DNA of 64,000 nt from Flavobacterium sp. KACC 22763 (GCF_028736155.1 NZ_CP117879.1:1612001-1676000); one strand, 5' to 3'. Counted from the stretch's first letter, positions 26,833 through 34,146 are shown. Made by a program: numbers and translations. The notes: generated by a model from the letters alone, not told the origin.

Positions 26833-28386
26833 TTACAAGTCAAATTTTATTCCTTGTGCTAACGGCAAACTTGTAGTATAATTGATTGTATTGGTTTGCC
26901 TTCTCATGTAAATTTTCCAGGCATCAGATCCAGATTCCCGGCCACCACCAGTTTCTTTTTCACCACCAAAAGCACCTCCAATTTCAGCACCAGAGGTTCC
27001 TATGTTTACATTTGCAATACCACAATCAGAACCTGTAACAGACAGGAATAATTCGGCTTCTCTTAAATTATTTGTCATAATTGCAGAAGAAAGTCCTTGC
27101 ATTACACCATTTTGCATCTCAATTGCCGCTTCAACAGTTCCCGAATATTTTATTAAGTATAAGACAGGGGCAAAAGTTTCGTGCTGTACAATCTCAAAAG
27201 AATTATCAGCCTCTGCAATTGCTGGTTTTACATAGCAGCCACTTTCATATCCATCACCAGAAAGTACTCCGCCATCAACCAAAATTTTGCCACCTTGCTC
27301 TACCACTTTTTTCAAAGCATCATTATACAATTCAACTGCCTGCTTGTCGATAAGAGGACCTACATGATTTTTTTCGTCTAAAGGATTCCCGATGCGCAAT
27401 TGTCCGTAAGCAGAAACCAGAGCTTCTTTAACTTTTTCGTAAATGCTTTCATGAATGATTAAACGGCGTGTAGAAGTACATCTTTGTCCTGCCGTACCAA
27501 CAGCACCAAAAACAGCACCGATAACGGTCATCTTAATATCTGCATCTGGCGTCACGATAATGGCGTTGTTGCCACCTAATTCTAGTAACGATTTACCAAA
27601 ACGTCCTGCAACTACCTGCGCTACAATTTTACCCATTCGCGTAGAACCAGTAGCCGAGATTAACGGAATTCGTTTATCGTTGGTTAGCAATTCACCAATT
27701 TTATAATCTCCTGTAATCAAGCACGAAATTCCTTCAGGCAAATTGTTTTCTTTTATAACCTCTGCCACAATATTCTGGCAAGCAACTGCACAAAGAGGTG
27801 TTTTTTCTGAAGGTTTCCAAACACAGACATCGCCACAAATCCAAGCTAGAGCGGTATTCCAAGCCCAAACAGCCACTGGAAAATTAAATGCCGAAATAAT
27901 CCCGACAACTCCAAGAGAATGGTACTGCTCATACATTCTATGTCCTGGCCTTTCTGAATGCATTGTCAATCCGTGAAGCTGGCGCGAAAGTCCAACTGCA
28001 AAATCACAGATATCAATCATTTCCTGAACTTCACCATAACCTTCCTGAAGTGATTTTCCCATTTCATAAGAAACCAGTTTCCCTAAAGCTTCTTTATTTT
28101 TGCGCAATTTTTCTCCAAACTGACGCACGATTTCTCCACGCTGAGGCGCTGGCATTAATCTAAACTGTTTAAAAGCATCAGTAGCCGATTCCATTACTTT
28201 TTCATAATCAGCTGTACTTGATGTTTTAACCTTTCCGATTAATTTTCCATCTACGGGCGAGTAGCTTTCTAAAATTTCCCCATCAGAAAAATTATTAAGC
28301 CCTGTCCAAGTTCCATTATTAACTTCTTTTATATTTAGCTGCTCTAAAGCTTCTTTTATACCAAACTGCAATTCTGTATTCGTCAT
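26833..28386 (-). CDS. ALDH7-type aldehyde dehydrogenase (2-aminoadipate semialdehyde dehydrogenase)
   Basis: This 517-residue NAD(P)-dependent aldehyde dehydrogenase of the ALDH7A1/antiquitin class would oxidise 2-aminoadipate 6-semialdehyde to 2-aminoadipate. Motifs are SAFNFPVAVWAWNTALAW, WKPSEKTPL, ATGSTRMGK, LLELGGNNAIIV (general-base Glu near 268), GQRCTSTRRLI (catalytic Cys near 302) and ETFAPVLYLIKY. Cytoplasmic, with no signal. It starts 37 bases after the DUF1338 gene, so the two are likely co-transcribed. In lysine-degrading organisms this enzyme feeds the 2-oxoadipate branch; here the semialdehyde can come from the kinase/phospho-lyase encoded further along the same strand. Confidence 0.92.
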   Translation of the reverse strand: MTNTELQFGIKEALEQLNIKEVNNGTWTGLNNFSDGEILESYSPVDGKLIGKVKTSSTADYEKVMESATDAFKQFRLMPAPQRGEIVRQFGEKLRKNKEALGKLVSYEMGKSLQEGYGEVQEMIDICDFAVGLSRQLHGLTMHSERPGHRMYEQYHSLGVVGIISAFNFPVAVWAWNTALAWICGDVCVWKPSEKTPLCAVACQNIVAEVIKENNLPEGISCLITGDYKIGELLTNDKRIPLISATGSTRMGKIVAQVVAGRFGKSLLELGGNNAIIVTPDADIKMTVIGAVFGAVGTAGQRCTSTRRLIIHESIYEKVKEALVSAYGQLRIGNPLDEKNHVGPLIDKQAVELYNDALKKVVEQGGKILVDGGVLSGDGYESGCYVKPAIAEADNSFEIVQHETFAPVLYLIKYSGTVEAAIEMQNGVMQGLSSAIMTNNLREAELFLSVTGSDCGIANVNIGTSGAEIGGAFGGEKETGGGRESGSDAWKIYMRRQTNTINYTTSLPLAQGIKFDL

Positions 28387-28423
28387 TGTGACTTTTAATT
28401 GTTCTTTTTATACTAAATGAATA

Positions 28424-29239
28424 TTATAACGTTTTTTGAAGCTTTACATCGGTGCTTTCAAATATTTTATCTGCTGATGAAGCCACAAAACCTTGATATA
28501 ATTCTCCGTTTGCCATCGGATAACGCAATGCAAATTCATAATAACATGACGGCACTTTTAACGTTCCTTCTTCGAAATCAATATCGTATAAATCTGCCAA
28601 TGTGCTTGATTGCTCCAAAAGCTGTTCTGGAGTTCCTTTAATTTTTCCTCCAGATGCATTCAGTTCCCATCCGCTAGATTCTAAGAAATTATTCAATTCT
28701 TCTAAAGTTTTAAATCCTTTTAAAGCATTGGTATTGATTGTAAAGTGATTGGCTCTAAAACCATACACATACATCCAAGCCGCATATTCAGACTCTTCTA
28801 ATAATGATTTGTAAACCGCCTGTGAATTTCCGTTCCAAACAGATCCGCTTAAAACCAATTCTGGATTATTGAACGCATTCTGATCACAGCTGTCTAGTAA
28901 ATTAGCCACTGTAGCCTGTAATTCTGCAGAACATTTTTCTAATTCCAATTCAGAAATAAAAATTCTTGGTGCGTCTTTATCAGTTGCATGCTCGTAATGT
29001 TTTGCAAAAAGCTTTTTAGTTTCAAAATGATACTCTCCTTTTGCCTCGTAACCAACATTCAGAAACGGCTTTTCTAAAACTTGGATATTCACACGCTTAT
29101 CATTGAAAGTACGAATTGCGATATGATCATTTTTAATTTCTTCTCCCTTGTCTTCCAGGAGTTCATGAATTTTTAATGCCGACGGAGTAATTTCAACATA
29201 TTGCTCCCACAGCTTTGTAAGTAGTTGATCTTTATTCAT
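28424..29239 (-). CDS. DUF1338 Fe(II) enzyme, 2-oxoadipate dioxygenase/decarboxylase (HglS-like)
   Basis: This 271-residue DUF1338 protein matches the family that in Pseudomonas putida (HglS) converts 2-oxoadipate with O2 to D-2-hydroxyglutarate and CO2. The expected iron ligands and substrate arginine are in place: His39 and Arg43 in NDHIAIRTF, His165 in FRANHFTINT and Glu235 in SCYYEFALRYPM. It needs no 2-oxoglutarate co-substrate. It is the first gene of the minus-strand run, divergent from an Lrp/AsnC regulator, and its product is the substrate of the FAD/Fe-S dehydrogenase at 11982-14930. Length is somewhat shorter than the Pseudomonas enzyme, as is usual in Bacteroidota members. Confidence 0.88.
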   Translation of the reverse strand: MNKDQLLTKLWEQYVEITPSALKIHELLEDKGEEIKNDHIAIRTFNDKRVNIQVLEKPFLNVGYEAKGEYHFETKKLFAKHYEHATDKDAPRIFISELELEKCSAELQATVANLLDSCDQNAFNNPELVLSGSVWNGNSQAVYKSLLEESEYAAWMYVYGFRANHFTINTNALKGFKTLEELNNFLESSGWELNASGGKIKGTPEQLLEQSSTLADLYDIDFEEGTLKVPSCYYEFALRYPMANGELYQGFVASSADKIFESTDVKLQKTL

Positions 29240-29260
29240 TTTGTAGTTAAGTTAAAATAG

Positions 29261-29306
29261 TGTTATTATGACACAAATCTATATATATAACTGTTATTAT
29301 AACAGT
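29261..29306. promoter_or_regulatory. Operator-like palindromes and promoter between DUF1338 and Lrp genes
   Basis: A perfect palindrome, ACTGTTATTATAACAGT, lies at 29290-29306, and a related site, TGTTATTATGACA, lies at 29261-29273 about 30 bases away. Between them on the minus strand is a TAnnTTTG box, TAGATTTG (29281-29274), which would place the DUF1338 transcript start on the second site. In the other direction TAATTTTG (29355-29362) is a weak candidate promoter for the regulator. The layout suits an Lrp/AsnC protein that controls both itself and the degradation operon. Confidence 0.55.
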
Positions 29307-29429
29307 ATAACAATACGATTATTTACAATTAGACATTTGTTATGTTATTTTTTGTAATTTTGACACTTTAAAAACCATTTTTAACAAAAGAATTGTCAAA
29401 ATAATAGAATCATCAATTAAAGAGCACTT

Positions 29430-29900
29430 ATGGCAAAGGTCAAGAAGAATGAAAATACTGACTATTTAGATCGAGAAATCATACAAAAACTTAGTGAGAA
29501 TGCAAGAATACCATTTTCAGATTTGGCTAAAGAATTAAATATTTCAAATTCGCTGGTGCATCTAAGAGTCAAAAAACTGCAAGAAGCAGGAGTAATTAAT
29601 AGCTTTTCTGTAAAATTAAATCCAAAAGAACTTGGCTTTGAAACCATTACCTATACAGGAATTGTTACAAAAGAGGCTCGTTTTTCCTACTCCATTGCCG
29701 AAAAACTTAAGGAAATACCTGAAGTAATAGAATGCCATTGGGTATCGGGAAAATATGCTTTATTCATAAAAATAGTAGCTGCAAATAACGAAGAACTCCG
29801 TAAAATTCTTTACGAACAAGTGCATCAGATTGAAGGCGTAGGAAGCACCGATTCTTTTTTCTCTTTTGGTTCTGCTTTTGAGAAAAATCTTCCTGTTTAA
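29430..29900 (+). CDS. Lrp/AsnC-family transcriptional regulator
   Basis: This 156-residue regulator has an N-terminal winged helix-turn-helix (about 12-65: LDREIIQKLSENARIPFSDL, LNISNSLVHLRVKKLQEAGVI) and a C-terminal RAM ligand-binding domain (about 75-150: GIVTKEARFSYSIAEKL, VIECHWVSGKYALFIKI). Such proteins sense amino acids. It is divergent from the DUF1338/ALDH7 genes, next to two palindromic sites, so it most likely responds to lysine, hydroxylysine or aminoadipate and controls the degradation operon. The effector is inferred. Confidence 0.9.
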   Translation: MAKVKKNENTDYLDREIIQKLSENARIPFSDLAKELNISNSLVHLRVKKLQEAGVINSFSVKLNPKELGFETITYTGIVTKEARFSYSIAEKLKEIPEVIECHWVSGKYALFIKIVAANNEELRKILYEQVHQIEGVGSTDSFFSFGSAFEKNLPV

Positions 29901-29949
29901 AATATTTGATATTCTAACCGGTCTACCCAAAATATAAAAAGTGGTACAT

Positions 29950-29978
29950 TTTGATGATACAGTAAAATGATACATTTG
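29950..29978 (+). promoter_or_regulatory. bioB promoter (Bacteroidota type)
   Basis: A TTTG at 29950-29953, a 17-base spacer and TACATTTG at 29971-29978 match the -33/-7 consensus of the group well. The predicted start lies about 25 bases before the ATG at 30010. Confidence 0.6.
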
Positions 29979-30009
29979 ACAAAAAATCATTAAAAGCATA
30001 TCAAAATAA

Positions 30010-30999
30010 ATGAACACTCAAATTAGACACGACTGGAAAAAAGAAGAAATTCAAGCAATTTACGATCAGCCTTTGTTAGAATTGGTTTATCAGGCTGCTA
30101 CTGTACATAGAGAGTTTCATAAACCTTCAGAAATACAGGTTAGCACATTACTTTCTATAAAAACAGGCGGTTGTCCAGAAGACTGTTCATATTGCGGACA
30201 AGCAGCGCGTTATCATACGGATATCAAAGTTCAGGCGCTTCTTCCGACAGAAAAAGTATTAGAACATGCGCAAAAAGCAAAAGATGGTGGTTCTTCTCGT
30301 TTTTGTATGGCTGCCGCTTGGCGCGAAGTTCGTGATAACAAAGATTTTGACCGTGTTATTGAAATGGTAAAAGGTGTAAACGATCTTGGTTTGGAAGTTT
30401 GCTGCACACTCGGAATGCTTACCGAAGAACAAGCTGTACGTCTTCAAGAAGCAGGTTTGTATGCTTACAACCATAATTTGGATACATCTGAAAGTTATTA
30501 TGATGAAATAATCAGCACGCGTAAGTTTGACCAACGTCTTGACACTATCAATAACGTTAGAAAAGCAGGAATCACAGTTTGCTCGGGCGGAATTATTGGT
30601 CTTGGAGAATCTAATGCCGATAGAGTTTCTATGCTCTTAACTTTAGCGACAATGCCTGTTCATCCAGAATCTGTTCCTGTAAATGCCTTGGCCAGAGTAA
30701 AAGGAACGCCACTAGAAAACAATCCAAAAGTACCTATTTGGGATATGGTTCGAATGATAGCTACAGCGCGTATTGTTATGCCTGCTTCTATTGTTCGTTT
30801 AAGCGCTGGACGTATCGAAATGACCGAAGAAGAACAAGCTTGGTGTTTTATGGCTGGTGCTAATTCTATTTTTACAGGAGAACGCGAAACTTTATTGGTA
30901 ACACCAAATCCAGGACTTTCTGAAGATATGCAGATGTTTCAAAATCTTGGGCTTAAGCCTTTGGTTAAAGAAAATAAAAATGCTTGTTCAATAGCCTAA
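30010..30999 (+). CDS. bioB: Biotin synthase
   Basis: This 329-residue radical-SAM enzyme inserts sulfur into dethiobiotin, the last step of biotin synthesis. The CxxxCxxC cluster motif is present in [12 protein letters not shown], and further family motifs are [70 protein letters not shown] and GANSIFTGE. The standalone gene has its own promoter and terminator; no other biotin genes lie nearby. The function is secure. Confidence 0.97.
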   Translation: MNTQIRHDWKKEEIQAIYDQPLLELVYQAATVHREFHKPSEIQVSTLLSIKTGGCPEDCSYCGQAARYHTDIKVQALLPTEKVLEHAQKAKDGGSSRFCMAAAWREVRDNKDFDRVIEMVKGVNDLGLEVCCTLGMLTEEQAVRLQEAGLYAYNHNLDTSESYYDEIISTRKFDQRLDTINNVRKAGITVCSGGIIGLGESNADRVSMLLTLATMPVHPESVPVNALARVKGTPLENNPKVPIWDMVRMIATARIVMPASIVRLSAGRIEMTEEEQAWCFMAGANSIFTGERETLLVTPNPGLSEDMQMFQNLGLKPLVKENKNACSIA

Positions 31000-31029
31000 A
31001 ACAAATTTTTATCGCCCTTTATAGCCCGT

Positions 31030-31073
31030 AAAACTGCACAATTTTGAAAACTTTCAGAATCGTGCAGTTTTTG
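31030..31073 (+). terminator. bioB terminator hairpin
   Basis: AAAACTGCAC (31030-31039) pairs with GTGCAGTTTT (31062-31071), with further imperfect pairing inside and a TTTTT tract at the 3' arm. It lies 31 bases after the bioB stop. Confidence 0.7.
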
Positions 31074-31125
31074 ATCTCTAATTACATACCCTTCTTTCAT
31101 TTTTTTCTTTTCGGGCAAAAATATC

Positions 31126-31265
31126 GGATTTAACCTGTTATTTATCATTATGCAAAAGAAAAAAGTCAGGAGACTTTTGTCACGTTTACAATTTCTAAGG
31201 CAAAAAAATGCGCAAAGTCAGAGACATTTGCGCAGTTTTTCAGTTGAACTCTTCGGAGAGCGAGG
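31126..31265 (+). repeat. MITE-like repeat, 3' half copy (R1)
   Basis: This is the right half of the repeat family described at 31782-32033. It contains the 'gtcaggagactttt', 'gcgcaaagtcagagacatttgcgc' and 'gaactcttcggagagcg' blocks and closely matches R4 (33386-33527), including the leading 'tttatcatt.tgcaaaag' segment. It abuts the first immunity cassette. Short ORFs across it are artefacts of the palindromes. Confidence 0.8.
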
Positions 31266-31318
31266 ACAAAATTGCACCCTTAACTATATCTACGATTTTC
31301 GTTCGCATATTAACTTTT

Positions 31319-31630
31319 CTATTGAACTTCCTTTATTCTATTCATAAAAGGGAATGATTCACTATACTCAATTAGAACAAAATCACCAATCTTATAATTA
31401 TCATCATAGCTAGGGTTATAATAATCTTTCCCATTAATATGAAATTCATAATAAAAATTTGAAGCATTTGTTAAAAACCCTCTTCTCAAAAAATTCTTTT
31501 TATTAATAATTTTTCCTGTTATTGTTTTGGTAGGAACAAAATTTAATAGTGGTCTATATATTAGTACATTCTTGTTTAAAAAAATTAGTACTAAAAAAAT
31601 CAACAGTAAAAGTATATTTTTCTTTTTCAT
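31319..31630 (-). CDS. Small membrane-anchored protein, putative immunity protein 1
   Basis: This 103-residue protein has an N-terminal hydrophobic segment (about 5-25) and then a small soluble part with SNFYYEFHINGKDYYNPSYD. I recognise no family. Its ATG overlaps by one base the stop of the truncated toxin-like stub at 31630-31781, a coupling typical of polymorphic toxin C-terminus and immunity pairs. Its size, membrane anchor and place in a repeat-bounded cassette suggest an immunity protein acting in the periplasm or at the membrane. Confidence 0.6.
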   Translation of the reverse strand: MKKKNILLLLIFLVLIFLNKNVLIYRPLLNFVPTKTITGKIINKKNFLRRGFLTNASNFYYEFHINGKDYYNPSYDDNYKIGDFVLIEYSESFPFMNRIKEVQ

Positions 31631-31781
31631 CAGTTTGTATTTTTTTTAATTCCATCGACTGTATTTTTTACAAGCCCATTTGTTGTATTTTCGACGCTTT
31701 TATTTGTAATATTTTTTACACCATTAGCTAATTGTTTAGAGACACCTTTAAGATCAGTTTTTTTAGCAACTTCCCTTGCAG
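31630..31781 (-). pseudogene. Truncated polymorphic-toxin C-terminal stub 1
   Basis: An open frame on the minus strand runs from the repeat boundary at 31781 to a TGA at 31632-31630. It encodes about 50 residues starting AAREVAKKTDLKGVSKQLAN and ending NTVDGIKKNTN. It has no start codon or N-terminal domain of its own and begins exactly where repeat R2 begins, so it is the broken end of a larger gene. It is followed directly by the putative immunity gene. Toxin identity is inferred from the layout and from the two similar stubs nearby. Confidence 0.5.
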
Positions 31782-32033
31782 CCCCCGCTCCGCAAAGTGT
31801 TCTACACTAGCGCTGCGCAAATGTCTCTGACTTTGCGCCTTTCAAACAAATGTACTTAAAAACATACACGTTCTTAAAGTCTCTGACTTTAAAACAAAAA
31901 ATTCTAACAAGGTATGAACGGAAAAAGTCGGAGACTTTTGTAATGTATCAAAATTCTAATAACTACAAAAAAATTGCGCAAAGTCAGAGACATTTGCGCA
32001 GCTTTTCATAAGGAACTCTTCGGAGAGCGGGGG
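31782..32033. repeat. MITE-like repeat, full copy (R2)
   Basis: This element of about 252 bases has imperfect inverted ends: CCCCCGCTCCGC.. at the left and ..CGGAGAGCGGGGG at the right, extended inward by gctgcgcaaatgtctctgac and its complement. Internal palindromes include aaagtctctgacttt. It is almost identical to R3 at 33123-33385. It truncates a minus-strand toxin stub on its left and a plus-strand gene fragment on its right, and carries no transposase. Confidence 0.85.
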
Positions 32034-32161
32034 AATTTACAATTAGTAACCTAAGCAATAGTAATGGATATTCTAATATTGGATTCTGTAACGGTGCTCA
32101 GATAAAAGAAAGATTTTTCAATATTACTAAAGGTACATTTACAGCTATTCCGAAAGAATAA
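32034..32161 (+). pseudogene. Plus-strand gene remnant, C-terminal fragment
   Basis: Directly after R2 an open plus-strand frame encodes about 42 residues (from EFTISNLSNSNGYSNIGF to TKGTFTAIPKE) and stops with TAA at 32159-32161, followed by hairpins. It has no start. It looks like the end of a larger gene whose 5' part was replaced by the repeat. The family was not recognised. Confidence 0.45.
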
Positions 32162-32186
32162 GGTTCGTTTACTACCTTTAAATTAG

Positions 32187-32227
32187 AATAACCGTTAAAT
32201 CCTGCTCCGCAGGATCTAACGGTTATT
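32187..32227 (+). terminator. Hairpin after the remnant gene
   Basis: AATAACCGTT (32187-32196) pairs with AACGGTTATT (32218-32227), with an inner stem atcctgc/gcaggat. It lies 25 bases after the remnant's stop. The T-run is weak, so it may act as a structural terminator. Confidence 0.6.
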
Positions 32228-32273
32228 TGTTATAAATGGAATTTAATATTTCTTTTTTCAGATATTATAAATT

Positions 32274-32302
32274 AGCCACTCTGTAATGAAGTGGCTTTTT
32301 TG
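32274..32302 (+). terminator. Second hairpin with T-run
   Basis: AGCCACT (32274-32280) and AGTGGCT (32290-32296) form a perfect 7-base stem with a 9-base loop followed by six T residues. It is a classical terminator, although no intact plus-strand gene now precedes it, which supports the idea that a gene was lost here. Confidence 0.65.
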
Positions 32303-32406
32303 ATTTTGGACAACCTGAAAGTCGTTTTAATTTTTGTGACATAATACTATGAATCGCTTGTTATCTGTAAATGACAGCTGAAAATATTAACCACAAACCA
32401 ATAAGA

Positions 32407-32877
32407 TTAATTATCTAATCGTTCTATAACTCCATTATCTTTTGGATAATTTTTTGAGTAACGTAATGTTCCAAATGTAAAGCAATCTTTTCTAATATAA
32501 TATTTTGTATTTGGTATGCCATTTTCATCTTCATACCAACGAGTTTTCACTTTATATTTTGTTGTGTCCAAAACAATTTCTTCAATCTTAGAATTATTGT
32601 TTACAATCTGCCATCCTTCATTGTTAAAAGTCCAGCATATTCCTATCTCATCTTCTAGTTCCGTAATATCTGATATATCCAATCTTACATAATTTGAACT
32701 AGGTTTTTCCAATACTTTTCCGACTGCAATTATTCTTTCATTAGTTTTGTAATTACTTATAATAGAAATTACTTTAGTTTTGTCACTTGAATATATATAA
32801 ATGATAGTACTTCTTTTAGAGCTATTACAGCCACTAAATAATATGTTACATATTAATATTAATATTATTTGTTTCAT
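32407..32877 (-). CDS. Lipoprotein, putative immunity protein 2
   Basis: This is a lipoprotein of about 156 residues whose signal MKQIILILICNILFSGC ends in a clear lipobox. I chose the ATG at 32877 for that reason; an upstream ATG at 32901 would overlap the preceding stub by a few bases. The mature part (KVISIISNYKTNERIIAVGK, EDEIGICWTFNNEGWQIVNN) was not recognised. It follows a toxin-like stub (32891-33122) and lies in a repeat-bounded cassette, so a periplasmic immunity role is plausible. Confidence 0.6.
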   Translation of the reverse strand: MKQIILILICNILFSGCNSSKRSTIIYIYSSDKTKVISIISNYKTNERIIAVGKVLEKPSSNYVRLDISDITELEDEIGICWTFNNEGWQIVNNNSKIEEIVLDTTKYKVKTRWYEDENGIPNTKYYIRKDCFTFGTLRYSKNYPKDNGVIERLDN

Positions 32878-32890
32878 TTTATGCTGATTT

Positions 32891-33122
32891 TTAGTCTTCA
32901 TTATATTTATGCCATAAATCATTTCCTATTTCATATCCTACCTTCTGAGCTTTTTGTGTCGTATTACCTTCGGTAGTTATTTCGGATTTTTGATATGATT
33001 CTAAAGCATCAAAAGCTAATCTAGAAAAACTCCATGAATAACCATTTCTTCCTGCAACAATTCCAGCTCCAATATTACCTGCATCTCTAGCTGAAGCGAT
33101 TTTTCCTCCCACTGACATACTG
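32891..33122 (-). pseudogene. Truncated polymorphic-toxin C-terminal stub 2
   Basis: This minus-strand frame ends at 32891 and encodes about 76 residues with SARDAGNIGAGIVAGRNGYS, followed by WSFSRLAFDALESYQ. That signature is common at the start of toxin domains at the ends of Rhs-type proteins in Bacteroidota. The only available start codon is a TTG inside repeat R3, and the coding sequence proper begins at the repeat edge, so the N-terminal delivery part is missing. The immunity-like lipoprotein gene follows immediately. Confidence 0.6.
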
Positions 33123-33385
33123 CCCCCGCTCCGCAAAGTGTTCTACACTAGCGCTGCGCAAATGTCTCTGACTTTGCGCCTTTCAAACAAATGTACTTAA
33201 AAACATACACGTTCTTAAAGTCTCTGACTTTAAAACAAAAAATTCTAACAAGGTATGAACGGAAAAAGTCGGAGACTTTTGTAATGTATCAAAATTCTAA
33301 TAACTACAAAAAAATTGCGCAAAGTCAGTCCCGAAAGCTTTCGGGATTGCGCAGCTTTTCATAAGGAACTCTTCGGAGAGCGGGG
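33123..33385. repeat. MITE-like repeat, full copy (R3) with palindrome swap
   Basis: It matches R2 along nearly its whole length, but in the right-hand arm the sequence 'agagacattt' is replaced by the palindrome tcccgaaagctttcggga (33328-33345). Its inverted ends cccccgct and agcgggg are intact. It borders toxin stub 2 on its left and runs into half copy R4 on its right. Confidence 0.85.
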
Positions 33386-33527
33386 ATTTAACTTATTATT
33401 TATCATTCTGCAAAAGAAAAAAGTCGGGAGACTTTTGTCACGTTTACAATTTCTAAGACAAAAAAAATTGCGCAAAGTCAGAGACATTTGCACAGCTTTT
33501 CATAACGAACTCTTCGGAGAGCGGGGG
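33386..33527 (+). repeat. MITE-like repeat, 3' half copy (R4)
   Basis: This is the same half-element as R1, ending in GGAGAGCGGGGG at 33527. The stop codon of the next immunity gene begins only two bases later, so the repeat abuts the cassette exactly. R3 and R4 lie head to tail. Confidence 0.8.
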
Positions 33528-33528
33528 A

Positions 33529-33954
33529 TTATAATTTTTCAATTATTGGCTCTTCTAGTGATGCTACATTGATTATGTGCCTTGATGTAATAAATGCATA
33601 ATGCTTAAATTCTCCAGGATAATCTGAAGTTGCAAAAGTTTCTTTTTTAAGATAATCTAAAAAATTTGAAGATGAGTATATTCTAATTTTTTCACCATGA
33701 TAAATTTCACCACCTAAATTCTCATAACTTTCATTTAAAACAGAATAACTAATATAATTATCGAATGTAATTAAAAATTGTAAGTTATTATCATCAAAGA
33801 TAATCTCATTAACATCTAATAAATGATTGATGTCATTTTTTATATCAGAAACTTTACCGATAATCAAATTGAATTCTAAACAATTCTCATCAGTTTCAGA
33901 CAATTTGGAAACCATTATATTCCTTGCGGTGTTAATTTCTCTATAATAATTCAT
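33529..33954 (-). CDS. Putative immunity protein 3
   Basis: This 141-residue soluble protein is acidic (LSETDENCLEFNLIIGKVSD, IFDDNNLQFLITFDNYIS). No family was recognised; size and composition are like Rhs/T6SS cytoplasmic immunity proteins. It starts four bases after the stop of toxin stub 3 and ends two bases from repeat R4. A cytosolic immunity role is inferred from this layout. Confidence 0.6.
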   Translation of the reverse strand: MNYYREINTARNIMVSKLSETDENCLEFNLIIGKVSDIKNDINHLLDVNEIIFDDNNLQFLITFDNYISYSVLNESYENLGGEIYHGEKIRIYSSSNFLDYLKKETFATSDYPGEFKHYAFITSRHIINVASLEEPIIEKL

Positions 33955-33958
33955 TTAG

Positions 33959-34089
33959 CTATTGATTATATCTTATTTCTATACCTCTACAGTTTTGTGG
34001 ATTTCTTATTTCTAAAGTTGGTCTACCATCTGTACTCCCAGGCCTTGAAGTTGCAGTTCTACCATCTGGTAATTTACCAGTGCTTCCAT
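33959..34089 (-). pseudogene. Truncated polymorphic-toxin C-terminal stub 3
   Basis: The frame from the repeat edge at 34089 to TAG at 33961-33959 encodes about 42 residues: GSTGKLPDGRTATSRPGST, DGRPTLEIRNPQNCRGIEIRYNQ. The G-x-LPDGRT and DGRPTLEI pattern is typical of the last part of Rhs-type nuclease toxins. No start or N-terminal region is present. It ends four bases before the putative immunity gene. Confidence 0.6.
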
Positions 34090-34146
34090 CCCCACTCCGC
34101 AAAGTGTTCTTCACTAGCGCTACGCAAATGTCTCTGACTTTGCGCC
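34090..34146. repeat. MITE-like repeat, 5' end only (R5)
   Basis: Only the left end of the element is present (ccccactccgcaaagtgttc through gtctctgactttgcgcc). It marks the right border of the third toxin stub and of the whole cassette patch. Confidence 0.8.

Noticed and set aside
31150..31347. ORF after bioB, and the similar ORF at 33315-33572
   Set aside because: Both run through copies of the MITE-like repeat; their shared residues come from the repeat.
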